Source of the DNA: Lingula anatina
Taxonomy: Eukaryota; Brachiopoda; Lingulata; Lingulida; Lingulidae
Length of the DNA: 64,000 nucleotides
Direction: 5' to 3'
Assembly (NCBI RefSeq): GCF_001039355.2
Contig: NW_019773736.1
Span: forward strand, 683,073-747,072
This document shows positions 50,586 through 62,279 of the stretch, piece after piece (the stretch's first letter is position 1; each line of letters starts with the position of its first letter). A program made the translations under genes and the position numbers. The notes beneath the pieces are model-generated. The model did no database searches, had not been told where the DNA came from, and saw only the letters and a list, made by a program, of their open reading frames with translations.

Positions 50586-51942
50586 TTAGTATAGGGAAGG
50601 GTATCGCAGCTCCCACGATTTATAGCCAGTGGTCAGCATTTTCCCGTATGCGACAGAAAAGTCATCCAAAAACTTGGCGTTGTTGCTTGCGTATAATTTC
50701 ACTCTATCAGCTAAACGTGACGACGGACATGTCGAGACATCAGCAGGACAAGACGTAACCCTTCCTTCGCTATTAGGTGCCGTGTTTTTGAACAATTCCA
50801 TATCCGTATTGAGCATCATCAACCCCTTCTCACCTTCCTTGCCTTTCTTTGCGTTCCACTGCCATCTAGGTTTGTTTGGATCATCAGGGTTTTCATTTTC
50901 CTGCATCCAAAGTTGAGTTTGATCTGATAAAACGCGGTAAAACTCGTTGTCGAAGACGTCTCTTTCTGTAACCCACTCGCCGTCAAACCCAGATGCATCT
51001 TTCCCTGCATCTCCCAAAGTGTGAGCACCTAAAACGGCTGCTAACTGTTCGGGGGTGAGATCAAAGACCCTTCGGAAGTAATCGACAGTTTCCGTAAGGT
51101 TTCCTAAAGCGTTCGGGAAAACTCGCATTTCTGTAGTTATTGGTGATGTTGGGCAGTCTCTTCTTCCCCAGCGAAACGGTATGCACGGAGACGTAAAACA
51201 TCTGGTAGAAAATCGCGGACGCCAAAATCCATAAAAGTGTCTCTTGTAGCGGTAATGATGTGGGAAACCATAAAAAAGTCCACGGAAACCAAAATAGGGG
51301 CTACGGTTGAACGCAAAATAAGGCATTCTTCTGGACTGCATTGGACCCATCCCGTATTTCATCTTTGAACCAACTTCTGCTCCAACTATTCCCGCCAGGG
51401 CGAAAAAATCGGCTCTAGACATTATCTGATCAATTCGCTCTCTGGCATATAAATCATTCAGTGCATTGAAAGTAGTATCCAAACCAGCGTTATCTGGGTT
51501 GTTCAGATTAATACAACCGTCACANNNNNNNNNNNNNNNNNNNNNNNNNNNNNNNNNNNNNNNNNNNNNNNNNNNNNNNNNNNNNNNNNNNNNNNNNNAA
51601 GGCAAAAAAATCAGCTCTAGACATTATCTGATCAATTCGCTCTCTGGCATATAAATCATTCAGTGCATTGAAAGTAGTATCCAAACCAGCGTTATCTGGG
51701 TTGTTCAGATTAATACAACCGTCACACCCACCCACACAATCGTGGAAACCAAGTCGCACAGAGCCTGCGATAATCGGATGGAATGTTTCCCCGTTTTTTG
51801 TGTCCACCGTGTTCATCATTAAGCGTGACAGCAGCGTCTTGGTATAACTCACTTGATGTTGCGTCAAATACGTGAAGTGTGCACACAGTCCATCGAGAGA
51901 AAGAATAAACAAAAACGCTACTTTCAGGCCGTTGACTTTCAT
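50586..51942 (-). CDS. Secreted haem peroxidase, copy 2, with aromatic-rich insertion and assembly gap
   Basis: A paralogue of 46730-47749. It has a signal peptide (VAFLFILSLDGLCA), RLGFHDC and VLGAHTLGDA. The ORF reads through the N gap on both sides. About 125 bases before the gap (51400-51524) are repeated after it (51600-51725), so the gap separates overlapping contig ends and the true gene is shorter than drawn. Between GSKMK and the PFRWGRRDC motif it has about 48 residues absent from copy 1 (51188-51355), very rich in Tyr, Phe, Arg and Gly (for example RSPYFGFRGLFYGF and RHFYGFW). The C terminus ELRYPSLY is shared. Expected activity is as for copy 1. The insertion offers many oxidisable Tyr residues that could take part in cross-linking (inference). 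Confidence 0.9.
51525..51598. other. Assembly gap (74 N) between overlapping ends
   Basis: The sequences flanking the Ns are the same stretch of peroxidase coding DNA, both ending AATACAACCGTCACA. They differ at only a few positions near the start. The gap is an unmerged overlap, possibly of two alleles. Confidence 0.9.
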
Positions 51943-52044
51943 GATGCGAACGTGGTCGAAGCAGTGCGCCTATTAAATCTCTACGTTCTGTTAACAAGTA
52001 GTTAATGAAGGACAGAGAAGCATTAATAGTAAAAATGGAGTTTT

Positions 52045-52147
52045 ATTTACATAAAACCGTCTGAATATGGGGTGAAGGTGACGTTAAAGTTGCGTTTACA
52101 TATAAACCGTCTGAATATGGGGCGAAGGTGACGTTTAAGTTGCATTT
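52045..52147. repeat. 50-bp direct repeat upstream of peroxidase 2
   Basis: Two units containing AACCGTCTGAATATGGGG and GAAGGTGACGTT occur with a 50-base period, about 100-200 bases upstream of the start codon. TGACGTT within each unit resembles a half CRE. Confidence 0.8.
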
Positions 52148-53149
52148 TTGCACATTTAATTACGCAAGATATCCAGGTGACATTACTGTATGTCACGTTG
52201 TCCTTGATAGACATCCGAGGCATTTAATTTTAAGTTGGATCGTGACTATTGCAAGGTCTTTTGCAAAGCAAATGTGCCTTCTACTTGTTACGAATACTTA
52301 AAATAAAAGGTGACTTTTCTTTTGTCTATTTAGATATGGCTCTAAAGTTTTTAAAGGCGACTTAGACAAATTTAATCTAAAATGAATAAGCGAAAAAGAA
52401 GGACGTAGATTCTTTCCTAAAGAAAAAGGCGGTTTCAGCCTACATCCTTATTAAAAACAGAAAAAAAGCGACATCAGTAGGCCTATTATTAGGCCTACAT
52501 AATCTTCAAAGCTACACAATATTTACCAAAGTTTATCCACAAAAATGAAAGAGGTATTTGTCAATTTCAGAAAGAGGCCAGGTGTCAAGAAATGGTATTC
52601 GACGTAAAGGCCTAGTGAGCCGGAACTCCCCCATTAATTGCACGGTACGGCGCATCGACTGATATCCGAACCCGGGCATCTAAATGTGATTCCGGTGCAA
52701 AGGGCAACTAGATGCTAGTGGTTTCTAGTATTTTTTTCTTTTTACTGAATTCAAGATCAGTATCAAGCAAGCCAAGGACCGTCATAGCAGTCAGCTAGTG
52801 AAGCGTTACATAAGATTTGTCCTGCTTTTGTTTACAGATTTATCAAAATATAATATAAATGCCAAACCGATTATATTAATTCGTACAATCAGGCGACTAA
52901 CAAGATTGTGCAATTTTTAAAATCACGTTTAACGCTCAGATCGTGTCGTCTACCGATCGTATAATAGGTTTAGCACTGAATTATCTTTATCAATTTTGCC
53001 CCACAGGGATAATAAAAACAAAACAATAATCAGGCCTTCTTTCACCCTGAAACCTAATTGCATCCCGGTTAAAACGTATAATTCAATTGAAACTCAGTGA
53101 CCATGAACGTCTGAAGTGGATGTTATTTTGGGACTCAGAAATATTTGGA

Positions 53150-55154
53150 ACTAACTATGAAGTTACTAGAAACGGTCAAGGCATGCTGATAATCTAGGTA
53201 TTAAATTGTAGTTAACTCAGAATATTAAAAACATTTGCGTTGCCCATTGCTATGGGAATGAAAAGGAGTGAAAAATTATTAAGCATGTGGATAAAGCATA
53301 TCCAATGAAGAAATAAAACAATTATACTCCTTCGTTAGCCGTGGTTATTTTTTTATTATTATTTTTGCCTCATGTGACGTTTAACAATGTTCACACAATA
53401 TCATACATACAGAGGAATAATTGATATCAGTATTTATAATGTACTCATGCAAATATCTCACACTCCTTATTTGATTTTGCAGATCAGTAAACAGTCCGTT
53501 TCACTGTACATATTTACTTTTATGTCTAATCACAGTATTAAGCACGTAATATATTGTATGGAATATTTTTACTACTACTACTACTACTACTACTGTTGAT
53601 ATTAGCAGTAGTAATTACATGTTGAATAGAATACTACTACTACTATAAACCGTGATGGTTATATAATCATTATATATAATACTCATTTGCTTATACCTAA
53701 TAGTAATACACTCAATGCACAATTCAATCCGAACAATTCAATTGCAGATGAAGTCGGAAAGTTCTACGGTCGATGAGGAATCGTCGGCCAAGTTGTCTTG
53801 GCTACAATGAACTTCCATCATTTAAACCATTACTTGTAAAGCTAATGTAAACTTGCTGTTTATCATTGGACTACTTATTTGTGTGTACTTCAACAGCTTT
53901 GAAAACCAAACGGACTGACTTGACAATTCTTTGATGATGTAGTGTGTGCCATTGCCCGTTTGAGTGTGTGTGTGATTGAGCTTGAATGTGGCTCTATAAC
54001 ATTTCTGACAATATCCCCCTTCGTCATATTCACATATAGCTTTTAACATAAGTGACAGAGATGCAGCACTGCTACATATGTGATCGTTGAAAACTTAATC
54101 ATACGCCTTCGTGCCATAAACTAAATGAAATCTGTTATCCTATCAAGAACACCTTCACAACCCTAGGGAAATACATGTAGCATCCACTTAACAGTATGCA
54201 TTTTTACTTGTTGGCAAGATGGTTCTCGTGTACATAGGATATTTACTCCAGATTAATTCGTCAAATTAATTATATGTTTTGTGGCGGTGATGTGCCATTT
54301 TCCTGAATGCAGTGGAAAATTATTTGTACAATTGGGCAGTTCTCTCTAACTTGCAAAGAAAAATCTGATATACAGAAAGTTTCAGAGGTTAATAAGTTAC
54401 GATTATTCGAGAGAACTCCCTTACTTTTTCTTCGTTTTTCATGCGCTTGGCAATTATACACGTATTTAAGGTTACATTCACACGCACTTCACTGTTGTTG
54501 CATGTGGGCTAATCTGGATAATCCGTTCGCACTAATTAGTTTCAGGAAAACTGCTAGTCGCCTTGTATAACAGATATTAGTGGCACAGCACTACAGGTAA
54601 CACTTATATTTGGCAAGGCCTTGGACATAATAACGTTATTATGTCCAAGGCAAGGCTGACCAACGAATCAATGCCTCGAGTAGGTACCTCATATCTTAGG
54701 TTGCTTCTTAGGCCTGTGAGAGGGGGTCCATCAATCTGGTAGACGATGTCTATTGTAAACTCGATGTTTTTATGCTATGCAAGCTTGCATTTGAAACATA
54801 ATGAAACATATGATATGGCGTTATAGTGCATGGTCTTTAATGTGTGACTCAATGGTATTTTGCACTTATGTATATGTGATACTTGTAAGATCTAGACCGT
54901 GCACACGTCTACATTGAGACAAATCGACCCACATCTCGAGAGATGAAATATTTTTGTGTGCGCGCTGCTTTACGCACAATTCGAACTCGCCACATAGACC
55001 TACTCTCTATACATATATATTATTGATACCGTCAACTATGAGTGGTAGTCTGTATGAGAGAAATACATAAGTATAACTCAGTCGCGGAATAAACAATATC
55101 AAGGGACTATTTCTCACAGCGATTAAAAGAACGCTGAACTGGGGGGCCTTGTGT
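53150..55154. other. Gene-free spacer
   Basis: No supported coding region. It has an imperfect (TAC)n patch at 53569-53594, and a short perfect inverted repeat GGCCTTGGACATAATAACG/CGTTATTATGTCCAAGGC near 54618-54652. Confidence 0.6.
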
Positions 55155-58100
55155 TCATGGTACTGCGATAGAAGCCGGCGCCAGCTGGTCACACTCTTCC
55201 CTTGTCTTCAAGGCATGCCAACTAGCGACGGTAGAGCGGTGAGACTGGATCATCCGGTTCCAATGCATCACCTGTTCTGGGCCAGATGCATGTTTGCCTA
55301 TGACGACCCTGCCTACAAAATCATCCTTACTCTTGGAGTTATAGTCCCAAACCGAAACGACCAGGTTTGTGTTCTCTAGCTGTTGGGGTGTCACGTTGAA
55401 GCTGAAACTCTCGTTGAAAACAGGATCTATAGTGTTTTTCTTGACAGTTGTTTTCTTCGTTTTAATTAGCTTGTCGTAATGCAGTAAGCTGATTTTCACG
55501 AACGGATCTGAAAATAGGGTATTAGTGCAGCAATGTGAAGCTAAAGAGTACAGCAATTGTGTAACTCCTGCAACTCCCAATGACACAAGATTGATTAGTT
55601 TGTGAACATTTCATTTTCCTTCATTGGATGACGGTGTCATGAAGACAGCATGTTATTCAATCAAATATGTCAGAAATAATGTTATTACCTACGTTTCCAG
55701 TTCACCACACAATACAGTCTGATTAATTTTGAATGAAACAGCGAAGGTACTCTAAAGATACGACTAAAACCTCATTCCAATAAATCGAAACCATACCTGA
55801 ACCTCCGACGAGATCAGTCTGTATAAGTTGTTTGGCTTTAATTATATCCACGTTCAGTCTGCCAGCACTTGGTAGATACGTTAGAGAAATAAGAATTTCT
55901 CCTAGTTCCAAGTGTTCCTGCAAATGGAAACATATATTATAGAGTGGCTAATACATGTATAGCCTATACATATACATATATGATATAGTGATACCGTTCT
56001 TATTAGCTTCATATTTAGGGAAACTGAACGCATCTAAAACCTTCACTTCCGGAAATTAAAGAACAATTGCCAATCAATTGTGCAGAGTGTTATCTAACTT
56101 TTTAAAAACATTCCAATATAATAGTTTAATTCAGAAAACGGGTCCCTGCTATGTTTTCATTCTCTCTTTCATATTTTCCCACTTACCCACTTCCCAAGCT
56201 AAAGTCAAGATACTTTTTAAAAATTACTTAGTACTTCTAGTCCTTTTTGACCACTGTCTACATAAACAATTTTTTCTACTGGCAGTCGTGAGAGTCTTTT
56301 CTTCACTTTTTGGAAAGGGGCGCCTTGACTGAATCCGCCATTTCCTTTTGAAAAAACTACTCAGTCCACCCCCGCATCTGCTAATGATTTATGCCTGGCA
56401 TTCAATGTTATAAAATCGGAAAATTAACGTTTTCTAGTCTTAATCGATTTCCTGGAAATGGGTTCTGACTCTTAAAAGAAAACAGATTACACAACTTGTT
56501 ATTATATGCCTAATGTATCATTACTTTAATTTGGCCTTTTATACACGTCAATGTTAGGTTGTCAGAAACGTCTGAACTTGGACAATATTTCATTTTTACG
56601 GTAAAATTGCCAATACCCAGGATGGAATAGGCCTATTTCTGAATAAAGTGGATTCAATACCGCTGTTTCGCTTAATGACCAAGTCATCTAATCACAGTAA
56701 ACATAATGCAAAAGGGATGGAGGGGGAGCAAAAATCAATCCAGCTTTTGCCTCTGCTGCAAAGGTAATAAATAACCTTGCAGTATGAGATATTTTACAGT
56801 TTGAATTTCAAGGTCTTTGCATTTTTGCTTTTTTTTTTTTTGGTAAGGGCACTTTTGTCTACCAAAAGGCATGGAGCGCCCTTGATCTGCTTTCAAGAGG
56901 GATACAGTTTTGAGGTGCATTCCTCCATAAGATATAAGGAAAAAGATCTCGCAAAATAATTTGGCCCTGAATATAAGGAAATATTGAAATAAGGAAAGTG
57001 ATACGAGTCTTACAAGCGTGATATAGGTGTACGCACCTTAGGCCCAGGCACCAAGGGTTTCCACATGTGAAGGCCTTTCACGAGATTTGTGTTACACAGG
57101 GGCAGTTGCATTTGACCCACAATACAGTGACGTGAATATTTATCAAAATCTTTTAACAGGATCTGTAGCGTCCTGTTCTGGAGTTCTTTGTATGGAATTT
57201 CAAACGAAAATACTTCTTCCCACACTGGATTCTGGGTTTTCCTTTGCACGGACGACTGTTGGGAGTTCTTTGTGTCTGGCAGCAAACAGATTTTGCAATA
57301 CGGATTAGAACGCGCCATGTCGATTTTGGATTCGTCCAAAAAGTATGGCGGGGGCAATTCCTTGGCTTCTATGAGTTTCACCATGAGGGTGTTTGTGGGT
57401 ATTTCATACTGTAGGCTAAAGCGAATCTGTCCTAATTGAAACCGAGTGAGTTTCTCTTCATCTGTTAAACTTTCTTCGCTCTGGTTTTCAACGACTTCGT
57501 AAAGATCTTTATTGAAGCTCTCCATAAATTCACTAGTGCTGGGCATTTTAGTTCGAGGAGAGCGGGGCTGGACATTTTCTCTGGCTGCCCAGAATTCTAT
57601 AGGTTTCATCTCAATCACAGGCGTAACACTGGACCTCCTTGGCACAGAGTACTCTGAACCATACCCAGAGCTTGACGAATCATGCCGAGATTTACTCGAA
57701 CTCACAGATTCCGTCCGGAATTTGTCCCTCTCCCTTTCCTTTTCCCTTTCCCTTTCCAATTCTATCCCGACTCGTTCTCTTAGACTGCCGAGGCTCCCCG
57801 TGCTGTCTTCATCATTACTGTCTTCGGATAGTGATTTTGAAATGGGTCTTCTGACGGTGACGTACTGGATGTCCTGTTTGGTAACTTTGACGTTGGGGGT
57901 CTGTGGGAGACAGCAGTCGCAGCAGCGTTCACACCAGTCGCATCCTGAGACAAATTTAAGCATCTTCTTGATGTAACCATCGTTCTAAAAAAGGGTACAA
58001 AAAATCAAATCAATTAAATGATAATTTAAGTTATCAAAATTTTAGCAGGAAAAGAATCAGAAACAATCCTTTGAAGAAACTGTCATTTTGGATAAAAGTG

Positions 58101-58723
58101 ACAATGAAAGAGAACATATATATTATTTACTACCTGGTATATGTTACAACATTTAAGAAAACTATTGTTCTGAATCAGTCTTTGGAACATCAACATTGAC
58201 ACTAAAAGGGAATAGATTTGTTATTTGCCACCTGGTACATGTGTATATGAAACCTAACTTAACAAAACCATAGTTCTGAAACAACCCTTGGAACAACAGC
58301 ATTAGCTGTAAATTGTTGGAATAATAAAATTGCCATTTGATACGAGACAGCTTTACTCTTAACAAGCTATTGCCATGGAAAATTAAATGCCAAGTAATGC
58401 ATTTAGAACAATATACTGTTTATACAAGAAATATCCTTTGCTGAACAAAGTATACTGTTAATATAATGTACTGTTTATACAAGAAATATACTTTGTTGAA
58501 CAAATTTAATTTTTAAAAATGACATTTGATAGCCCTGCTTTATAAACGATGTGACATGCACAAATTGCACAGAATGCATCCTGCTGACTTAATCGAGTTT
58601 ACGACAGTGCTCTGCTGCAGTTAAGGGAAAGTTTCTCTTTTTTAGAATTGTAATAAGTCAAAAATGTCAATAAATTTTATCACCATGCAGGCAGGGTATT
58701 TTCATGGGTAAATGAAGGGAAGC

Positions 58724-58773
<50 letters not shown>

Positions 58774-61700
58774 TAGGTTTTGGAAATTTGTACGAGTGCA
58801 TTTAACGTGGACCATATATATATTAAAACTTTGCTTGGGGTCGGATCGATACTGTTTACTTAATTAGCCTCGTCAAATAATTGACATATTCGGAAACAAA
58901 GCCCCCAGTGCCTCCTAGACGCGTATCACGAATCCAATCAAATTCAGTGCAGGAAGATATGGGTTCAATGAAAAAATGATAAAAGAGTCATTGATACGAT
59001 GTAAAGCATTACTGAGATTTCTTCAATTATCTTCCCTTAAGCCCGCGGAGACCTACAGTGTTTTTGCAAAACACACCAACCGCAAAACCGACACAAAATC
59101 AATATTTGAAGGCAAACATCTGTCAGTTAAGGTCTTGGGTAGTTCAAATCATTTTGACTTGGATACTTAACATGTGGGCTTCGGGCAAATACATGTTATC
59201 AACAAAGTTTCCGCACTGTGTATGGCCTAATAAGCCTGGGGAGCAGTATAATGATAACACTACTATAGACTTCCTTAATGTCGGTTTCTGATTATCACTT
59301 TTAATTTTCAGGTTGTTCATATATTCCTTAGAAAGCTATATATATATATATATTCATTTTGATCGAAGCATACTATGGACAACCTAACAAATTTTCAAAC
59401 ATTCTTATTTCAATAAAATTTAATTGTTTAAGGAAACTACGAAATTGTGTCTCCTTAATGACATCGAAAATGCCAAAACACAAATACATGAAGCAGGCCA
59501 AACGTCAGTACTGGTCCGATTATAATCACATATAAATGTGACGACAACTGCCTGAGGGAAATCATTTGCATTCTATAACCAAGGCATCTCATAAAAAAAA
59601 CAACCTTTAGTAACTAACTAAACTTAATTCAACATTAAGGGAATGTGCCTGGGATCTACCTACACAATCACTGGGCGATATCGTGATCTAACATTCTACT
59701 AATAAACACAATTAACGGCACTATCTAAAATCCACTTCTTCACAACAGGTTTCAGGGTGATACATTATTCAGCAAAGCCTACCGCTGCAATATACTAGGA
59801 CTATTAGTATATTATCTGTGTAGCAAGAAGTGTTGAAATACGGAGCGTGGGTTGTCGCAGAGTGCCCATGGAAGATTACACATAGTCTATAAATCGATTT
59901 TGGCAATGTTAGCATCGGTGCTAATGACACAAAGTGTGAAATTCAATCTTGCTAGCATCAGCGCATTCTGTGGGATTGGCTTTTCAGCAAGGCTAAAAAG
60001 AATAACCAGTATGCTATTTTTAAGTTAATAGAAATCATTTGAATTAAGGAGGCAAAGTAAGGGCGTTTAAATCACGTGTAAAAAAGCTGCTTCGGCTCGA
60101 AAGGAATAAATAAATGAGGGACGCGTTGATTGATGGTTAAAGCATTTGTTATTTTCTAGGGAGAGACGTTTATAAAGGTCGGCCGTCAGAGAGGAAAATG
60201 TGCGAAGGCTGATTTGTTGTGATCACGAGGAATAAAAATCGATCACAAGAAAAGTTTGTGATTTACAAGCTGTTCTCAATCCTCAGATGTAACTATTCAT
60301 GAATGTTGACGGAAGGCAAAGTAAAAAATTCGTCCTAAAATACCATTGGTGCAAAAAGGGTTAATATTTTTTTTAAGGGAACTTTCTAGTCTGAAATAAT
60401 TAGAAACATATAAACCTCAGTTTTACATGCGTATATCATTTGCATACTCAACTATATTCCTGGTAATGTTTGTAGATTAAACGATGCATCAACTTCGGAG
60501 AAAAAATTCTTTTCCTTGCCAGTTGCCGATATGTTAACGTGAAAACACTTTTTTTATCCACTACGGAACTAAATTAATTACTATACACTTTTTTAGAAAC
60601 AACCTTTGAAAACACAATAGTATGAATCTTTCGGTTTCCGGCCCTGCAATTAAGCATCAAATAATGATGCATTGGGGTTTTAAGAAAAGTAATCAAATAT
60701 CATATTTTAGTGAGTCCTGGAATTAATTTAGTGCAGCACGCAATCTGAGAGTTCCAATAAGCAGCGAAATTTAAGTTAACCGTTGCACGCAACCTCTTGT
60801 CCTTGCAGGCTTCATGTATTGTATTATGTTCATGACGCCTATTGTTCTGATATACGAGGAGCAAAATAGATTTTTGTGGTTTTCCTTAGATTTGACCTTG
60901 TCAGGTGAAAAAAAAGATGCTATGTATTTCTGAGATGTTCAGAACTTCTGAGAAACGGACACAATCTTAATCATTCCAGAGCAGCGCGTATCTGATGTAA
61001 GCAAACGTTATTTGATTTCATAAATCACAATGCCCAAATGAACTTGGCAAATGCACAATAAGCCAAGAAACCATGTTAAGAAATATGAACTCTACTTTTA
61101 GCGCGAAAGAGGTCGCCATTCTGTTTTATGTTAAAATATTTCTGAGAATAGAGACTGTTTTTGAAAACACGCAGTAAACAAAACCGACAAGTAAATTAGG
61201 CCTACGGGCCGTACGCTGCACAGATTATTCCATTTAAATTGTCCTTCTAAAAATCAACAAACAGGGAATATTAAATTGAGAAAAGAATATGCGCTAGCTT
61301 CAATATCAAACAGAAACCATCGCACAGTATATGCAGAGTTGAATGATCGATTGTCGATTCTCCTTGAATCTTGTTGTACCAGCTATTCTTTTATAGATTT
61401 ATTCATGATAATCTCCAATTACTTCCTTTATGGTAAGTTAGGTACACAATTATTTGTACTTTATGACATTAAGTAGCATTTGTTCGGAAGAAACGTATGG
61501 TCCTGAACGCGAGTGAATACGAGTGAAGTGAAAATCACTTGGCATAGAAAAATCTTATGAATAAAAAAGCGTGCGCCTAGCACTTACAAGCACGTACAGG
61601 TTTGGAAAAAAAATATATAAAATGTTTATAATTGAATACCTTAAAATACCTTATTAATATGATAAATTATCATTTGGTTTGCATAAACTGCATAACGACT

Positions 61701-62279
61701 AGTTGTAGAAAAAGAAATCATTGGGAGTCGAGATAATGCACAGGAAAACATAATGAAAATGAAACGTGTATCGGAAATCAAATTGATTGAACAAATTAAA
61801 TGAAGCCGATATTGAGCATTAAAGGAAAACATAAAAAAAGTTCTATTTTCATGGAGTATTCCTACATGTAACATTTCGCCAATTCCGCTTCTTAGTAGGC
61901 CTGTTGTTATCGACCACATGCACTTTATAGATATATATATATATATATAAGGGTATGATGTTTTTAAAGATAAAGTGAAAAGAATATTTGTAATTTGAAC
62001 ACATGAGGGCTTTGTACGTGCATCCTGAAACATTAACGCTTTTGTTCAGAACTGCATTAAGATAACGCTTCCCTACACCTGCACCTTCAACATGAATAGG
62101 CTATGCTGGTGGAGTTGAAACTTTCACGTCAACGTAGGTCAAAATATTGATTATAATCTGAAGAAATTACACGGACATCGAAAATATCCTTTTCACGGAT
62201 TTTTCAATCAATAAAGTACGTGTACAATATTCTACAATTCTATTCAATGTACCTTGTCAGAGGCCCCTTCTTGCGTCAT
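55155..62279 (-). CDS. SYT17: Synaptotagmin-17 (B/K protein)
   Basis: Exons 5' to 3': 62279-62253 (27 nt), 57984-57037, 55917-55797 and 55507-55155 (TGA). They give 482 residues in frame; human SYT17 has 474. It is a tandem-C2 protein linked to vesicle and membrane traffic. It lacks a transmembrane segment and is thought to be held by a cysteine cluster, here CDWCERCCDCC at about residues 24-34. A Ser-rich, charged linker with an ERERE-type helix, C2A (about 190-315: DMARSNPYCKICLLPD, HCIVGQMQLPLCNTNLVKG) and C2B (about 335-465: YLPSAGRLNVDIIKAKQL, DPFVKISL, ending CDQLAPAS) follow. The C terminus matches the SYT17 class (ECDQLAPAS against ECDRVSPAS in the human protein). The first exon (MTQEGASDK) was chosen because its donor and phase fit; it is less certain than the other three. 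Intron 1 is 4.3 kb. Confidence 0.92.
58030..58504. repeat. Diverged direct repeats in SYT17 intron 1
   Basis: Two units of about 110 bases share ACCTGGTAYATG and GTTCTGAAWCARYCYTTGGA near 58130 and 58230, with a possible third earlier. At 58412 and 58466 a second pair shares ACTGTTTATACAAGAAATAT and GAACAAA. Confidence 0.6.
58725..58767. repeat. (CT)n microsatellite
   Basis: About 21 CT units ending in TGTGTG, in SYT17 intron 1. Confidence 0.95.
59300..62252. other. SYT17 intron 1, remainder
   Basis: No coding region supported. Short (TA)n patches occur at 59337-59351 and 61930-61949. The largest open stretches are AT-rich and lack recognisable features. Confidence 0.6.

Noticed and set aside
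54618-54652. Inverted repeat that looks like a terminator
   Set aside because: Eukaryotic context, no T-run and no gene ending nearby; noted only as a short palindrome.
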